DNA of 64,000 nt from Blepharisma japonicum (GCA_949751835.1 CATKHK010000051.1:1-64000); one strand, 5' to 3'. Numbered from the stretch's first letter, positions 31,627 to 44,144 are shown. Notes: generated by a model not told the origin, from the letters alone. Numbers and translations: made by a program.

Positions 31627-34395
31627 ATGGATCAATTCTTCAAAGAAATCGAGGACTACTGCGAAGCTTATTTTACAGTTGCAGACTACTTTTTGACTGT
31701 TGGGTTCACAGATCAAGTGATTAAAGATCATGTAGAATGCGGAGAAGAGCTTACCCCATCAGTTTTATCTCAGTTTCCTCCATCAAATCGTGGATCTCTT
31801 AATTTGCCTACAACTCTTCCTATGGTATTTTCCAATTAGTTTTGTTTTCCTTGAGGCGCATCAATCAGCCAAAGCAAAGCCAAGCTTGCTACAAATCTTT
31901 TCAATTTGATTTTACAAGACGATTTAGGGACACCTTTATATTGTACATGCCTTCATGTTTTAGAAGAAAGAGGTGAGGAAGTAAAGGAAAATAGAAATGC
32001 TATCAATCTTCTTCCAAGCACTTCAACCGGTTCAGACTCAACTTTTGAAACAGCAAGTGAAAGAAGTGAGTATTTTAGCCCAGAAAATATTAGGGTTACT
32101 ATTAGTGATTGTCCTAATTACGAGCAGTCAAGTACAGATCGAGATCGGTCTGTTAGTGAATTCTATACTACTTCTCTTCCGAGTTCCCCTACATTTAAGT
32201 ATAAGCCAGTCTTCTTAGAAAACCAGAACTCAAAAATTCTACCAAAAGCTATTGTGATTGTATCTAGAAGTCCATATTTGGAAACTTTCAAGAGAATATT
32301 ACTGAATATTTATAAGATGAGTACTGATGGGATTAAGATCCCAATGGAGTGTGTGATTTCTCATTTAATGCTGACTATTCCGCATCCTCCAAAGGGAGAA
32401 GTAGAATTAATGTATCTATTGAATACTCATTATTTCAAGTTTTCGATGCCTCCTAAAAATCAACTGCCATTGCTTGATGTAAATTTTGGAGTCCTTTTCC
32501 ACAGGTTAGACCTAGATAAGGTTATGTGTATTTTTCAGCACTTATCACTTGAAAGGTCAATAGTGTTTTTATCCACAAATGAAGATTTGCTAACATCTTG
32601 CTCTTACTGTTTATTATCTTTATTGTACCCTTTAAAATGAACTTTACTCTATATTCCAGTTTTGCCTGAAAAAATGATTGACTTTTTATATTCGCCAATT
32701 AAATATGTGTTTGGGGTCCATTCGAAATATAAAGAAGCAGTCTATGCAAGGTGTATGAGCTCAGCTTGCATAGTTGATTTGGATGAAAATTCAATAGAAA
32801 CTACTGCTCAAGCAGTAAAAATTTCACAAACTGCAAGATATGGGCAGTTAACTCTACCAAATCTGCCTGAGCATTATGGTAAAAAGCTACATAAAGAAAT
32901 AAGCCAATCCCTATTGAAAGCAGGTGGAGTTAAAGCGAATTCAATTTCTCTTTCAACCCCAAAACTTGATGAATTCACAATTAAAAGCATTAGGCAGTCA
33001 TTTTTCAAATATTATGTCTCCATTTTTCTGAATTATGGAAAATTCGTAAACATGGAATGGACTGAATATGGCGGCTCTAAATTTTTTTCCCATCATGAGT
33101 TTTTAGAAACACACGCCGAAAATTCAAGATCTTATATGAAAGAAATGATTAATTCACAAATGTTCAGCAGCTTTTTGGAAAAAAAATTAAGACCGAAGAA
33201 TAATGATGACTATTTCGAAGTTTTGTATTTTGATGAGAGTATTGTAGCAAAAATGAATAGATCAAAGCTGAAGTATACGAAAGCTAGTACGCCTTTTATA
33301 GAAGACAAATCAGTTGGCTTCAAAGACGTTGCTCAAGTTCCGTCGTTATATTCGGTTTATCCAGCAGTTGGGTGGTTTCAATATAAAGACTTTCCGGATT
33401 TTGATCTTCAATTACTATCAGCTTATGGTCTTCCTAAAAATAGAATGCCAAAATTTAGAGAGTATCCAGATGCCCCAGCGAATAGTACTATTTATATTCC
33501 TCACACCCACTGGCCTACAAACCAGCACTGCGTCATTGCTTGCTGGATTGAAGTTTGGGCCGCTTCTCTCTGGCATCAGGATTTAGCTGACCATTCAGAT
33601 ATGCTCAACAAAGCAATTTTTGTCCTTGGAAAATACCACAAGTTTCCTACTCCCAGTTTGCTGTCAGCCATGCTCGAATCATGCTGTGAATTCAACGCAT
33701 CTCTTGGCATTTCCCTATTTTCTTTCCTTTCTTCATCCAAATTCCTGATCGATATGGTCTGCATCAAAATCCTTCGAAAAACAGTCTCAAAACTACTTAA
33801 AGGTAACCAAAATATGGAAGATACTGACTGCGATAGAAGCTTAATGATAACAAATGCAATTATAAATTCAGATGATTTAGCTGAAAACAGCAGAAAACGA
33901 ATTTTCACAGGCGAAGGAGAAATCAATATTTTTGTAAGAGGATTTTGCAAGGCTTGTGGCAGAAAAATTGCGAATACAGAAATTGCTGAGCAGCATGGTG
34001 ATAATCCGTATAGTTTAGATTGCCGATGCAAATGCGGAGAGCTTTATCAGCCACAGCTGAAAGTGAGGAATTGTTTAGATGACTCAATAATTGTGGAAAC
34101 TATTTTTATGTCGCCTAAGTCTCTACGGCAGTCTTTTGTAGAGCTGATCAAGGACAGAGACCTGCCGCTAAAATTAGATTTTGACATGCTTCGACTGGAG
34201 CTCCCCATGATTTTTTGGAATTTAATCTGGCAATTCAACCTATCTTCCTTGCCATTTGAATTCTTATTCCCCTATGAGTCTCAAACAACTTCTTTCCTAA
34301 CTAACAGCACTCGCAAAGAAATTTCAACACAAACAGAAAGCTACCCTAATCTAGCAGAAGTTCTGGCTATCTATGAAGAACTTGTAAGTCAATAA
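31627..34395 (+). CDS. DENND4-like DENN-domain Rab GEF
   Basis: 917 residues after removing the 15-nt intron at 31825-31839; TGA codons are Trp. The tripartite DENN module is visible: uDENN (MDQFFKEIEDYCEAYF, then TTLPMFCFPWGASIS across the splice), cDENN (FKRILLNIYKMSTDG, LEIL-type strands, SCSYCLLSLLYPLKWTLLYIPVLP) and dDENN (about 400-480). The C-terminal half matches the DENND4/MYCBP-like tail: a zinc pair GFCKACGRKI...CRCKCGELYQPQL, then LPMIFWNLIWQFNLSSLPF, which parallels the PIIFWNLVWYF segment of DENND4. DENND4 proteins activate Rab10-type GTPases in exocytic and recycling traffic; this fits nearby clathrin only by theme. A Ser-rich insert lies within cDENN (about 120-190). Confidence 0.87.
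31825..31839 (+). other. 15-nt spliceosomal intron
   Basis: GTATTTTCCAATTAG, with A at position 10. Removal deletes an in-frame TAG and joins PM to FCFPWG, a conserved uDENN turn. Confidence 0.93.
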
Positions 34396-34426
34396 TTAAA
34401 CTAATTTCTAAAGAAATTTTTAGTAG

Positions 34427-37400
34427 TTAAGAGTAGGTCCTAGGCTGGGACATCATAATACCCGGATCAATGAACTCTCCTCCTCCCATCATTGTCAATG
34501 GCATATTCGGCACCATAATTACAGGGGCAGATCCAAGCCCTCCTATGCTCGTAGATATTGAATCTATCACTTCAAGCGGTAATCCAATCTCTACTTCCGC
34601 CTTTGCTTCTTCATTTTTCTCCTTAACTTGCGTTTTCTTCTCCATATTTAAAATTCCTCTTGTCGATATATCTTTCATAGCCTGCATAAAGTAAGTCATC
34701 TCAAGGTCGCAATATCCTGCTCTTTCTGATAATTCTATAACAATATCAGATGGAATAAAGGAATAACACACATATGCGCATGCATAAAAAGCTTCTTTTT
34801 TTCTAATTTCTATAAAATATTTTAGTAGTTCTTCAGTGAGTTCTGAAGATTTGCTTTCTTGTATGGTCTCCATGGTGTCTCCAAAAACTTGGTCAGCCTT
34901 ACTGATTGCTAAGGACTGCGAGTATCTTTGACTGGTTCTGTATATATAAGCAGAAATTCTTCTCATTTCTAATAGAGAGTGGAGTTCTAATGACTTAGCT
35001 AATCCTAGCTGGTCGAAGCTGTCAAAACTTGACACGCTTCGCTTGAGGGCTTCATAGTCTTCTTGTTCAATCAGTAGCTCGTTGACAGCTTCATTTACTT
35101 GTGAAATGTTATATATCTGAATTGACTGAAGCCAAGGAAGGCATAATGCAAGATGTCCAGCTCTTCTTAGTACTTGGACAGCTTTGGCATGGTCAATTTT
35201 GGCAGAAAGGTTTCTTAAAAGGTCATTAATAAGCATGGGCTGCTCTTCAAGATAGAAAATCATTGCTCTGAAAAGCAAGTCCTGGCTTGATGCTTTTTGG
35301 ATCACATCAGTGAAAATTTCGTGGCTCCAGGCTTTAGGAGAATGATCAATCATTGTGGCTAAAGCATTATCGAACTCATCATATTTAATGTATAAGAAAA
35401 CTGCTTCTGGCCATTTCCTGAATCGTTCACAAGCTCTCAGCAACTTAGGTATATTAAGTCTTGGATAATAATTTTTGCAATGCTCCATAAGTTTCTTTGG
35501 TCTATATTTTGCGTATAAAATTCCAAGCTCAGTGAAGATGCCTTGATAGGCTCTCTCACTAGCCATTCCACCCTCTAAGAGAGATATAAGTTCATTTGGG
35601 TAACCATAGTGTTCATAATGTCTAATAATATCTTCTAAGTGATCTGGGTGATTAATGATATTTAGCCCAGAAATCATGGCCAGCTTGAACTCTTTATTAG
35701 CGACACATGCGAAGTTTACCTCTTTCCAGACTTTAGAATTCTTAGCACTTTTAGCAGCTTCAATAGCATCCACATATCTCTTGAGTTTCACCAAGCATCT
35801 AGCAAGTTTTGTATAGTTATTAATGCTTGCAAATAAAATATTTGCTGCTTCATATAGTTTTTCATTATAGCACCTATCACCGACTGTGTTAATGTCAACT
35901 TGATTGCTATTGGCAATAAATTCTTCTATCTCATTAAGCATATCACACTTAGCAAAGGCCAAAAGAAGTTCAGCATCAATGAGTGAGTCTTTTTGATTTA
36001 AATTTTGACTTCTTGCAAGCATCAGATATTTGATAAGCCTTGCGAATGATTGATTTCTTTCAGCAGCTTTAATAACAAGCTGATAACTGCTGGCATCTTC
36101 AGCTTTGATATATGACTCAATAGCATCATCAACTAAATCAGCGTCTAATTGTGCACGGCCAAGCCTTGACCAGACTTCAGGTGTTGCAACTCTTTCAGCA
36201 AATTCTGATGCGCGTTCTAAATGCCCAATGTGAGTCAGCAAGACTTCAATAGCTTTTTCATTCATCTCTGCATTTTTATAGATTAAAAAGGCTTCTTCTG
36301 CTAAGCCATGCTCGGAGAGTGCATATTGAGCAACTTCTGGAGCATCATAATTATCAAGTCTATTGATATAGCCAGCAAAACGTGAAGGCTCAACTTTGAT
36401 CGCAGTGACAAGCAGCAAGTTTTGAAGAATTTTGTTCTTAGAAAATTCTGACTTGTGGATAACAATTTTTTCAAGCAATTCCATGAGTTCTTTTTGGAGT
36501 TCAGCCTCAAAAAATGATTTTATTGCAATACAGACTTCTTCAGCATCTTTACTTTCTGGCAAAGTTGAAGCAATGGCATGCTCAATTACGCTTCTCCTAT
36601 GCTGATTCTCAGCTGACAATACCTTTGCCCAAAGTTCCAAGCTTTTTCTTTCTACAAGATATTTAGCTTGATCTCTGTACATTGAGTTTTTATTAGTTAA
36701 ATCAATTAGTTCGTCATCGCATTCGCCACAAGCTCTTGTATAAGCCTTAACAGCAAGATCTGCATTTCTTTCTTCACAGTATTTTCCAACTATTTTTGAA
36801 TCGTAAAACTGATTTCTTGTCAAAAAATCTTCAGGATCCATATTGGTATCAATATAAATTTTAGCCAGCGCTGTGTGAATTGCCACTTCTTGGTTTCCTT
36901 CTCTTTCTCTATCTTCTAGCCAGGGCTGTATAATCCTCAGTCTCTCTCTTTTTTCCATTTCTTCTATAAGTGGCTGCGAAGGGCAGCTTGCTCTTAAGGC
37001 GCAAAGGATTTTTCTTATAAATGATTCATCAGCGCCAATGTCTATTAACGTTCCTAGCACAATTGGAGCTGCCATTGGATTAAGTTTGATGAGATAGACT
37101 TCAATATACTTATCAACATAATTCCTATAAATGTAGCGAGTGAATTCTTCAAAGAACCCGTAAATGTCGCATAAATAAATTAAAGGTCTTGGGTCTGGCA
37201 GCTTGATTTCTTTTAAAAAGTCTTTGACTTTGACTGGATCATAGAATCTAGTTTCTCTAATGACTCTTTCCACTTCTAAACTTTGATTAAGCTTTGCAGC
37301 AGCTTCGATGTATTTGAAGTAAATGTCTGGTTCTTCGGTAAAATTGAGCACAGATCCTAAGAAGAAAAAAATTCCATCATAGCTTCCAAAGCTTTCAAAC

Positions 37401-39442
37401 ATTTGAATAAGTGCTGGAATGGTGATTTCTGCATGGTACTTAATAGCTGTTAGGACTACAACTTGGAAATTTGCAGCTCTATTACTCTTCATCATACCAT
37501 ACATGCATTGCAAAGCATTGTTTGGAGTCATATGGCCGAAAAATTCCACCAAAAAATCTTGGCTAATACCAACAGAGTTTTCTAGCACCCTTCTTATATC
37601 ACTAATATTGCTATAGTTTTCAAGCGCTCTCTGGGCAAGTCCAGCTTTCTCACATAGTTGAGCGATTCTGATTTTATCATAATTAAAGAACGTATTAGTT
37701 TGGAAAATAGTTTCAGCAACCTGCGGAGCTTGGATTATATTCATTTCTAACAGCTTTGTCTGCAAATGTGCTTGCTCAGGAAAGTTTCCATTAAGCACTT
37801 CTAGCAAATACGAAGTGGCAGCTTGTAAGACCATAATAACTTGCATAATAGTTGGCACATAGTTAGGAGCTATGTTGTTATTTTTAGTGTAAGTCCTAAA
37901 TTTATTATATTGTCCTGTTTCTATTAGAAGATCTATCACTTTTTGAGCACATCCAACACGCTCGTATATCTCCAAGGCTACATATAGATCGAATTCTGCT
38001 ACAAGGTCTCCAAGTTCTTCGCTATATTCAATTTTATCTCGTTCAATCCAAGTTTGTATGATATACTTTCTACCTTGCTCGAGCAAAGGTCTTGCTATTA
38101 TTAAGGCTTCATATTTATTGAGTTTTCCTAATTCTAAAAGAGTGGAAAAATAAGTCAGCATTGGATGAGGTTGTCCAAGAGCCTGTGGAAGAGCTCTAAG
38201 TCTGCTGGTAGTTTCTTGATTTCTTAATAAATTTCCTGGGGCTGCAGCAGCTATTTTGGCAGCACCTTTGATATCTCCTTGGGCCATAAGCCTTTCAAAT
38301 TGCTGAACGAATAAGTCTTCACAACATGCAAGTTTAAATCTTTGAACTAAAGTAAAGCCTATTGTAGCGGCATCTGGAATATGCCTGCACGTGTTCATAA
38401 TAAACGGTACTAAGCTTGCTTCTTCTATAAATATTCCTAAAACCTGTCCTCTTTTATTAACTCCAAAAACTGAGTCATGTCTGGAACCTTCACAAGTGAC
38501 AAAAAAATTGTTTTCACAAAATCTTGTTCTGTATATCAAATTAGCTCCGATAGTTTCAAATAAATAAAGATACCCAAACTTGGTAATCATCGCAATAACT
38601 CCATATTTTGATAATAAATGCATAGTCACTGGGAAATCATTAGGAGCTTCAGGTGGATATGAAAACTCCATCGTTGCTAAAAATTTCCGCTCTGAAGCTG
38701 GTCTGTTAATTTCCAGGACATGGACTCTTGAAATGGTTTCATTTACTTTTTTCTCTGAAAAGGAGAAGCAAGTCACTGCTGGGCCATCTTTCAATGGGAT
38801 TTCTCCAAAACATCCTGCATGGCCTTCTAATATCTGTTGTTGCTGCCCATTAGTAAAATAAATCTGCATATACCCATCCATAGTTTTTTCTTCATCTGGG
38901 GTTGAAATGGCTGTTAAAAGGCACCAGGTTTCTGACTGATCAGTACTATAGTTAATAATCTGAACATATCCTTCCAATGGGCCACTCCTATCAAAAATTC
39001 TGACTGGGGTTTCTTCCTCATCTAACGACCAATGATAAATGGTTTTAGTCGTAACACATGCAAGTTTAGAAGCAGTGAGCCAGCGCCAATATACAATTTC
39101 CTCAGGGAAGTTATAGACTCTTATATTTATCTTGGTATCTAAATTGTAAATTTGAACAAAATGTCCTCCTGAATCTTCATTTTTTGATTTTAGAGCTATG
39201 ATGCTGTGGATTGGATTCATTATAGCAGCTTCTGTTTTTATGGGATATCTGAAGACTTTGTTGTTATTTTGAAGCTCAATAATAATAATTTGGGCTGAAC
39301 CATCTTGCAATTCATCTATAATGCAAATGAATTTTTCTGACTCTAAGGTTAGAGATCCAAAACGAAATGAGGAGGGGTTGAGACCTAAAGATTGAAGATC
39401 AAGGACTGGGTGCACCCTAATAGGTAATTGTTCTTGAGACAT
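34427..39442 (-). CDS. CLTC: Clathrin heavy chain
   Basis: 1671 residues in one frame without introns, against about 1675 in animals. The N-terminal 330 residues form the seven-bladed propeller (PIRVHPVLDLQSLGLNPSSF; IIALKSKNEDSGGHFVQIYNL). The rest is the helical leg, with the CHCR repeats running to about residue 1560 (for example LGDLVAEFDLYVALEIYER, EYLEE-like YLEEQPMLINDLL). The C-terminus (GGEFIDPGIMMSQPRTYS) follows the trimerisation region. It forms triskelia coating endocytic and trans-Golgi vesicles. It is the largest gene of the window, converges on the DENN gene with 31 bp between stops, and uses TGG throughout with no internal TGA, perhaps reflecting selection in a highly expressed gene. 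Confidence 0.98.
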   Translation of the reverse strand: MSQEQLPIRVHPVLDLQSLGLNPSSFRFGSLTLESEKFICIIDELQDGSAQIIIIELQNNNKVFRYPIKTEAAIMNPIHSIIALKSKNEDSGGHFVQIYNLDTKINIRVYNFPEEIVYWRWLTASKLACVTTKTIYHWSLDEEETPVRIFDRSGPLEGYVQIINYSTDQSETWCLLTAISTPDEEKTMDGYMQIYFTNGQQQQILEGHAGCFGEIPLKDGPAVTCFSFSEKKVNETISRVHVLEINRPASERKFLATMEFSYPPEAPNDFPVTMHLLSKYGVIAMITKFGYLYLFETIGANLIYRTRFCENNFFVTCEGSRHDSVFGVNKRGQVLGIFIEEASLVPFIMNTCRHIPDAATIGFTLVQRFKLACCEDLFVQQFERLMAQGDIKGAAKIAAAAPGNLLRNQETTSRLRALPQALGQPHPMLTYFSTLLELGKLNKYEALIIARPLLEQGRKYIIQTWIERDKIEYSEELGDLVAEFDLYVALEIYERVGCAQKVIDLLIETGQYNKFRTYTKNNNIAPNYVPTIMQVIMVLQAATSYLLEVLNGNFPEQAHLQTKLLEMNIIQAPQVAETIFQTNTFFNYDKIRIAQLCEKAGLAQRALENYSNISDIRRVLENSVGISQDFLVEFFGHMTPNNALQCMYGMMKSNRAANFQVVVLTAIKYHAEITIPALIQMFESFGSYDGIFFFLGSVLNFTEEPDIYFKYIEAAAKLNQSLEVERVIRETRFYDPVKVKDFLKEIKLPDPRPLIYLCDIYGFFEEFTRYIYRNYVDKYIEVYLIKLNPMAAPIVLGTLIDIGADESFIRKILCALRASCPSQPLIEEMEKRERLRIIQPWLEDREREGNQEVAIHTALAKIYIDTNMDPEDFLTRNQFYDSKIVGKYCEERNADLAVKAYTRACGECDDELIDLTNKNSMYRDQAKYLVERKSLELWAKVLSAENQHRRSVIEHAIASTLPESKDAEEVCIAIKSFFEAELQKELMELLEKIVIHKSEFSKNKILQNLLLVTAIKVEPSRFAGYINRLDNYDAPEVAQYALSEHGLAEEAFLIYKNAEMNEKAIEVLLTHIGHLERASEFAERVATPEVWSRLGRAQLDADLVDDAIESYIKAEDASSYQLVIKAAERNQSFARLIKYLMLARSQNLNQKDSLIDAELLLAFAKCDMLNEIEEFIANSNQVDINTVGDRCYNEKLYEAANILFASINNYTKLARCLVKLKRYVDAIEAAKSAKNSKVWKEVNFACVANKEFKLAMISGLNIINHPDHLEDIIRHYEHYGYPNELISLLEGGMASERAYQGIFTELGILYAKYRPKKLMEHCKNYYPRLNIPKLLRACERFRKWPEAVFLYIKYDEFDNALATMIDHSPKAWSHEIFTDVIQKASSQDLLFRAMIFYLEEQPMLINDLLRNLSAKIDHAKAVQVLRRAGHLALCLPWLQSIQIYNISQVNEAVNELLIEQEDYEALKRSVSSFDSFDQLGLAKSLELHSLLEMRRISAYIYRTSQRYSQSLAISKADQVFGDTMETIQESKSSELTEELLKYFIEIRKKEAFYACAYVCYSFIPSDIVIELSERAGYCDLEMTYFMQAMKDISTRGILNMEKKTQVKEKNEEAKAEVEIGLPLEVIDSISTSIGGLGSAPVIMVPNMPLTMMGGGEFIDPGIMMSQPRTYS

Positions 39443-39727
39443 AATAAGTATAAGCCATGTTGCCCGGTACGCATTAGGTGACTGAGAATCAGATCTGATA
39501 AGATATGTCAGAGAAAAATAGATAAGAAAAGATTTTGTAGAAGATGCTTGGTCATTTTTATTAGAAATTTAATAAATGTGATGCTTTTTTAGCTTGATTT
39601 AAGCTTCCACTTTTAATCTAATTTTTATCAATGTTAAATAAAGGGAGAACATTCTTAATTTATTAATTTCATATATAAGTAAGGCACAAAAATAGCTTTA
39701 ATTCATATTTTAAAACTTAAAATTATT

Positions 39728-41011
39728 ATGTCCTCCATTGACAACTATACATTCAAGGGTGAAACTGGCAAAACCCTCATAAAGCATCCTGGGTCGATCC
39801 AAGGGCAAGTATTCAACCTAATGCAGCTTGAAGGCTGTACAATCTACTTATTAGACCACTCTGATGCAGTTTATGTTGATGAATGCCGTAATTGCACAAT
39901 TTTTATCGGCCCAGTTCAAGGCTCTTGTTTCCTTCGCAACTGTAACACCTCCACTTTTTCAATTGCATGCAACCAGTTACGCACTCGTGATTGCACTGAA
40001 CTGACGATTTTCCTCTATTCCCAAGCTGACCCTCATATAGAAAAATCATTCGGCATTAAATTTGCTCCTTACAATTTCTCATACCCTCTCCAAGACAAGC
40101 ACTTTCAAGCAGCAAAACTAAACGCAGACGCTAATAAATGAAGCGTAGTCTATGATCATAATTCTAGCGAAGGCGAAGGACATTTTGAATATTTACCACC
40201 TAATCAGTTCGTTGAAGAATCCAAAGAACTCAGTGGTTTAGGACCTCCAGTCAATCCTGTCCAGAGAAGCGTGATGTATGGAGGAAACATCAGAGAAGAA
40301 ATAATCCCACCTAGAGCTGCCAAAAATATTCAGAGTCCTATGCCTATAAGAAGAGACCTACCACCCCCAACTATCGCAAACCCTACGGACAACAAAAACT
40401 TGTCAGTGCAAGAAGACAGAAGATATATCCCTTTTAATTCCCCAAAGATGGGAGAAGTACCCCCAGTTGACCCAGTTGAAATAAAAATACAAAACCAAGG
40501 ACATGGAAATGGAAATTTAAATCTAAATGTAAACATGACTCAAAATGAAGATTTAGGTATTGGGCAAGTTCTGACTTATTATTACAGGCAAGGCAAAGGG
40601 TTTGATTATGATTATAATGGAGTGACAAGTTTTCCAAATGAAATTATTAGGGGAACCCTAGAATCGCTGGCTGGTATTGTGAAGCCGTTTAATGAGAGCT
40701 TGAATTTACTTTTCTTGTGTTCCATGCTGGTTGTTATTGGTTTTTTTGTGTTATTTTTGAATTTTTTTATATTGAGGATGACATCTGAGTGGAGAAAAGA
40801 AGCTTGGGCTATTATCGTTGTGTTCATTTGCATCAGTTTTATTGTGTTTCAGGTCATTATTTTTTTGAAGAAAAGAAATGTTTCAAAAGATGGAGAAGTT
40901 AGGGTGCTGGAGTTTGTAACACAGGAGAACAGCAGATGTTATGAGCAGAAAAATGCTACATTAAGTGCAACGCTAAATATGGTGAAAATTGAGATTAAGG
41001 GAATAATATAA
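39728..41011 (+). CDS. TBCC/RP2-like domain protein with two C-terminal membrane segments
   Basis: 427 residues, one TGA (40139-40141) read as Trp. Residues about 1-125 form a C-CAP/TBCC domain (FKGETGKTLIKHPGSIQGQ, CTIYLLDHSDAVYVDEC, CTIFIGPVQGSCFLRNC) including the Q-x-R-x-RDC strand (QLRTRDC) that carries the GAP arginine in RP2 and cofactor C. A Pro-rich linker follows (about 165-270). Two hydrophobic helices at about 326-349 and 359-380 predict membrane insertion. RP2 is an ARL3 GAP attached to the ciliary membrane by lipidation; here there is no MGC start, and membrane helices may take over that job. A fusion of TBCC domain with two helices is unusual. No alternative split of the frame is indicated. 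Confidence 0.85.
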
Positions 41012-44000
41012 GAAAATATGATTATTTAGTTATCTTTTTTTTGAAGAACATGCAACACCCTAATTAATAGAAGTAATAAAATAGTAGACTTTTTCCAATA
41101 ATTTTTAGGCACTTTGAGCAACTAAAAAATATTTTATGTTTCTTCTAAGAGCATGCAATTGATAGAATTTATCATGAAAATGGTATTGATGCTTTCAGTG
41201 TGAAGAGAAATTCTTTAATTCGCAAATATATACTTAATAGCAGATGAAAGGAAAAAGGAATTTAATTACAAATTTATCTCAAATTGCTTTTAAATTGAAC
41301 TTGATATCAGAGAATTAGTTCTTTCTAAAGCCCAATGGTTTTCACTTAGCTTAAAAAATTACTTCGGATTAAAATACAAGAAATTATAGATAGGTCTTCG
41401 GATATAAGAGGATAAAGGCTAACAAGGAGAGCAATATATATTTTTACATACTAAGGAACAATTTTAAGATCAAGCCATCAAAGCTATCGATATATAGCTG
41501 GCTCACTATTTTTAAATGGAGCCTGCAAACATCAAGTCAATATTTATATATGGGAATGAATATTTGCTTATTAGAAAATTTAGAAGCACATATAATGAGT
41601 TTATCTATATGGTAAATATAGAGAAAGAATTCTTGGCTGCTAATTTAAATAGAAATTATTCAAAAAACTCATACATTTAGGAAATTAAATCGCTTTTGAA
41701 GGGATTTCGATAATTAATAAATAAAACCAGAGAGCTAATAGCATAGCTAAAAAGGATTAATTATAGTTAATCTAATAATAGTTGATTCAGCAATTAAATG
41801 TAAAATACCTTGATAACTACTAAAAACTATATGAAAAATTCTTATAATCATAAACTAAGTAGATATTTTATGCAAATATTAACTTTAAAAATAAGTGATT
41901 AAAAATTAGAAATTTGTTTTCATTGCTGATGACTTAAATACAAAAGTTTTGAAATAAAAAATATATTTATATGACAGGAAATCCAATTACAGTTTTAAAC
42001 CTTACACATAAATCAGTCTTTAAGAAATCTAAAATATGGTGAAAAATTAAGCAGCAAATATCTCTTTCGATTAAATCAAAAATTAAAAAATTATAATTAG
42101 AAATGAAAAGAAATATTGCAAAAGCACTATTGCTGCTTATTCCCGTTTAATTTGGATTAAAATAAAAAAAAATTGAATGCAATTATTTCAACTTTCTTTA
42201 TTTTTATGAAGCTGGAGTGGATGACGATGAGATGCTGATGTGATGTTAATGTGATGTGATGTGATGTTGATGTGATGTTAAAGTGATGTGATGTTATCGT
42301 GAAGTGATGTGATGCTGAAGCGATGTGATGTTGAAGCAATGTGATGTTGAAGGGATGCTATGATGAAGTGATGTTATCGTGAAGTGATGTGATGTTGAAG
42401 CGATGTTATGTTGAAGCGATGTGATGTTGAAGCAATGTGATGTTGAAGTGATGTGATGTTGAAGTGATATGATGTTATAGGGTAGCTATATAAATAACAA
42501 AATAAAGGTATTTTATTTGCATAAGAAAATATATGTCTGAATATCTTAGATATTTTCAAGAATTTGGATACTCTGCTCAAAAATTTTATGAACAAAAGCC
42601 TTTACTGGTTTAAATAAGCTTAAATTTAGAAATTTGTAAACCATTTTTATTGGTCGCCAGATAATAGATGCCTTAAGTGTTCTAAATATTTTTCAAGGAT
42701 TCTAAAATAGCATAATTTGAATGAATATTAAAATTACGACTAATCTTCTTTTGTAGTTTTTTACAAAATTTATAAAATATAGATTTGATGGCCCTAAACT
42801 GCTCAAATAGCAGAAGCCTAAGCTTCTTCTCGATATTTCATTTCAACCTATAATAACCTAATTTTTTATCTCTATAATGCATTTCACATGTGTAAGTATC
42901 TGTATTGCTTATAGAATCAAAGATTTAACGATATTAACTGTAAAATTATGATCCAATGAATTTAATTCTTAAGAGGAAATAAAAATTAAATTTGTGAGTT
43001 ATTATCTTAAATTATTGATTGCATCATCAATTTTATTCTTTAGCATTGTTTTACGAGCTTCAATCCACTTGGTGGCATCGCAATAATTCTTCTCCTCTTG
43101 GATTTTCTAAGTCTAGTGATTGGTCGGCAAGGCATATACTTCCACAGTTCATTCACATTTGGCATCGCAATAGCATTCATGCGAGATGTTAACATAATTC
43201 GAACCATTAATTTATATTATCAGTTAGATCATTTTGATCTTTTTATGAAACTTTTGAATGAAAATATAATGCTGAATTCTATTTCGGATGGCAACTTTAG
43301 CTCTAGGGGCTCTCTAAGAATCAAAAATATTTATTATTTTAGAAATTTCTTAAATGGCTAATCCAAAATTGAATTCTATCAAAGAAATCTTCAAGCACTA
43401 CAGTAAAGAATAAATTTATAATCAAAAATAAGTCGTATAATTAAATTTTAGCTCTCAGCAATTGCTGCATTTTGCAGCTGGCAAGCTTAGTCTCGGACAT
43501 ATTTTCCATTTTATAATTGTCTAATAGAAGAATACTGGTCAGAATTTACTTTAAATAGAAATAGACTTATTGAAAAGTTTTTTAATTTAAAAGAATTCAT
43601 GAGATTATAGAAAAAATATTATAGTGAACTAGTTTTATTAGACAATCTAATCATAAGTCTATTGCATAGCGTATTTATTTTTTTCTAGATAATTTAAGTT
43701 TCTCATCCTTAGCATTTTCATCTGCACGCAGCAAGATAATATAGCAGACTAAAATGAGATATATCTAGAAAGATATTTATCTTAAGAAAAAATAGATTAA
43801 AATCATTCAAATCTTGAGTATTTTAATCTAAATTAACATTATTTGCATGAAATAAAATTTTGCAGCTAATAATTTAATTTTCTCATAGTAAAATAATTAT
43901 TTATTTCTATTATTAGCTTAGATAAATGAATTCTAAAGAATATAAAAATTATTAAAACAGTTATTTGAATTATAATCTGAGTCAATTCGAATTAAATGTT

Positions 44001-44144
44001 TTAAATAAAGATTAGCTACTCTATCTTCTTTCTAAAAAATATTTTTAAAAAAATTCAAACCATGAATATTCATTATAAGTAAGTTGCTTTTATATAGACT
44101 CAAGAATTTTATGTTATTTAATTTATCTATGCCTCATACAAAAA
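41012..44144. other. 3.1-kb gene-poor AT-rich region
   Basis: The longest stretch without a confident gene. It holds the minisatellite at 42217-42476. Two short protein-like plus frames exist: ATG 41517 to TAG at about 41678 (PANIKSIFIYGNEYLLIRKF) and about 43098-43361 (DVNIIRTINLYYQLDHFDLF), both unrecognised and possibly gene relics or chance. Base composition is strongly AT. No tRNA, terminal inverted repeat or transposase motif was found. Confidence 0.45.
42217..42476. repeat. GATG-rich minisatellite, 16-bp unit
   Basis: From about 42302 to 42476 the sequence is a near-tandem array of a 16-bp unit close to AAGTGATGTGATGTTG, with about eleven copies differing by one to three bases. Upstream, 42217-42301 is the same GATG motif without a strict period. 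Open frames on the minus strand here (poly His/Thr/Ser) are products of the repeat, not genes. Confidence 0.92.

Noticed and set aside
42157-42595. Minus-strand open frames rich in His, Thr and Ser
   Set aside because: They are translations of the GATG minisatellite and have no protein-like flanks.
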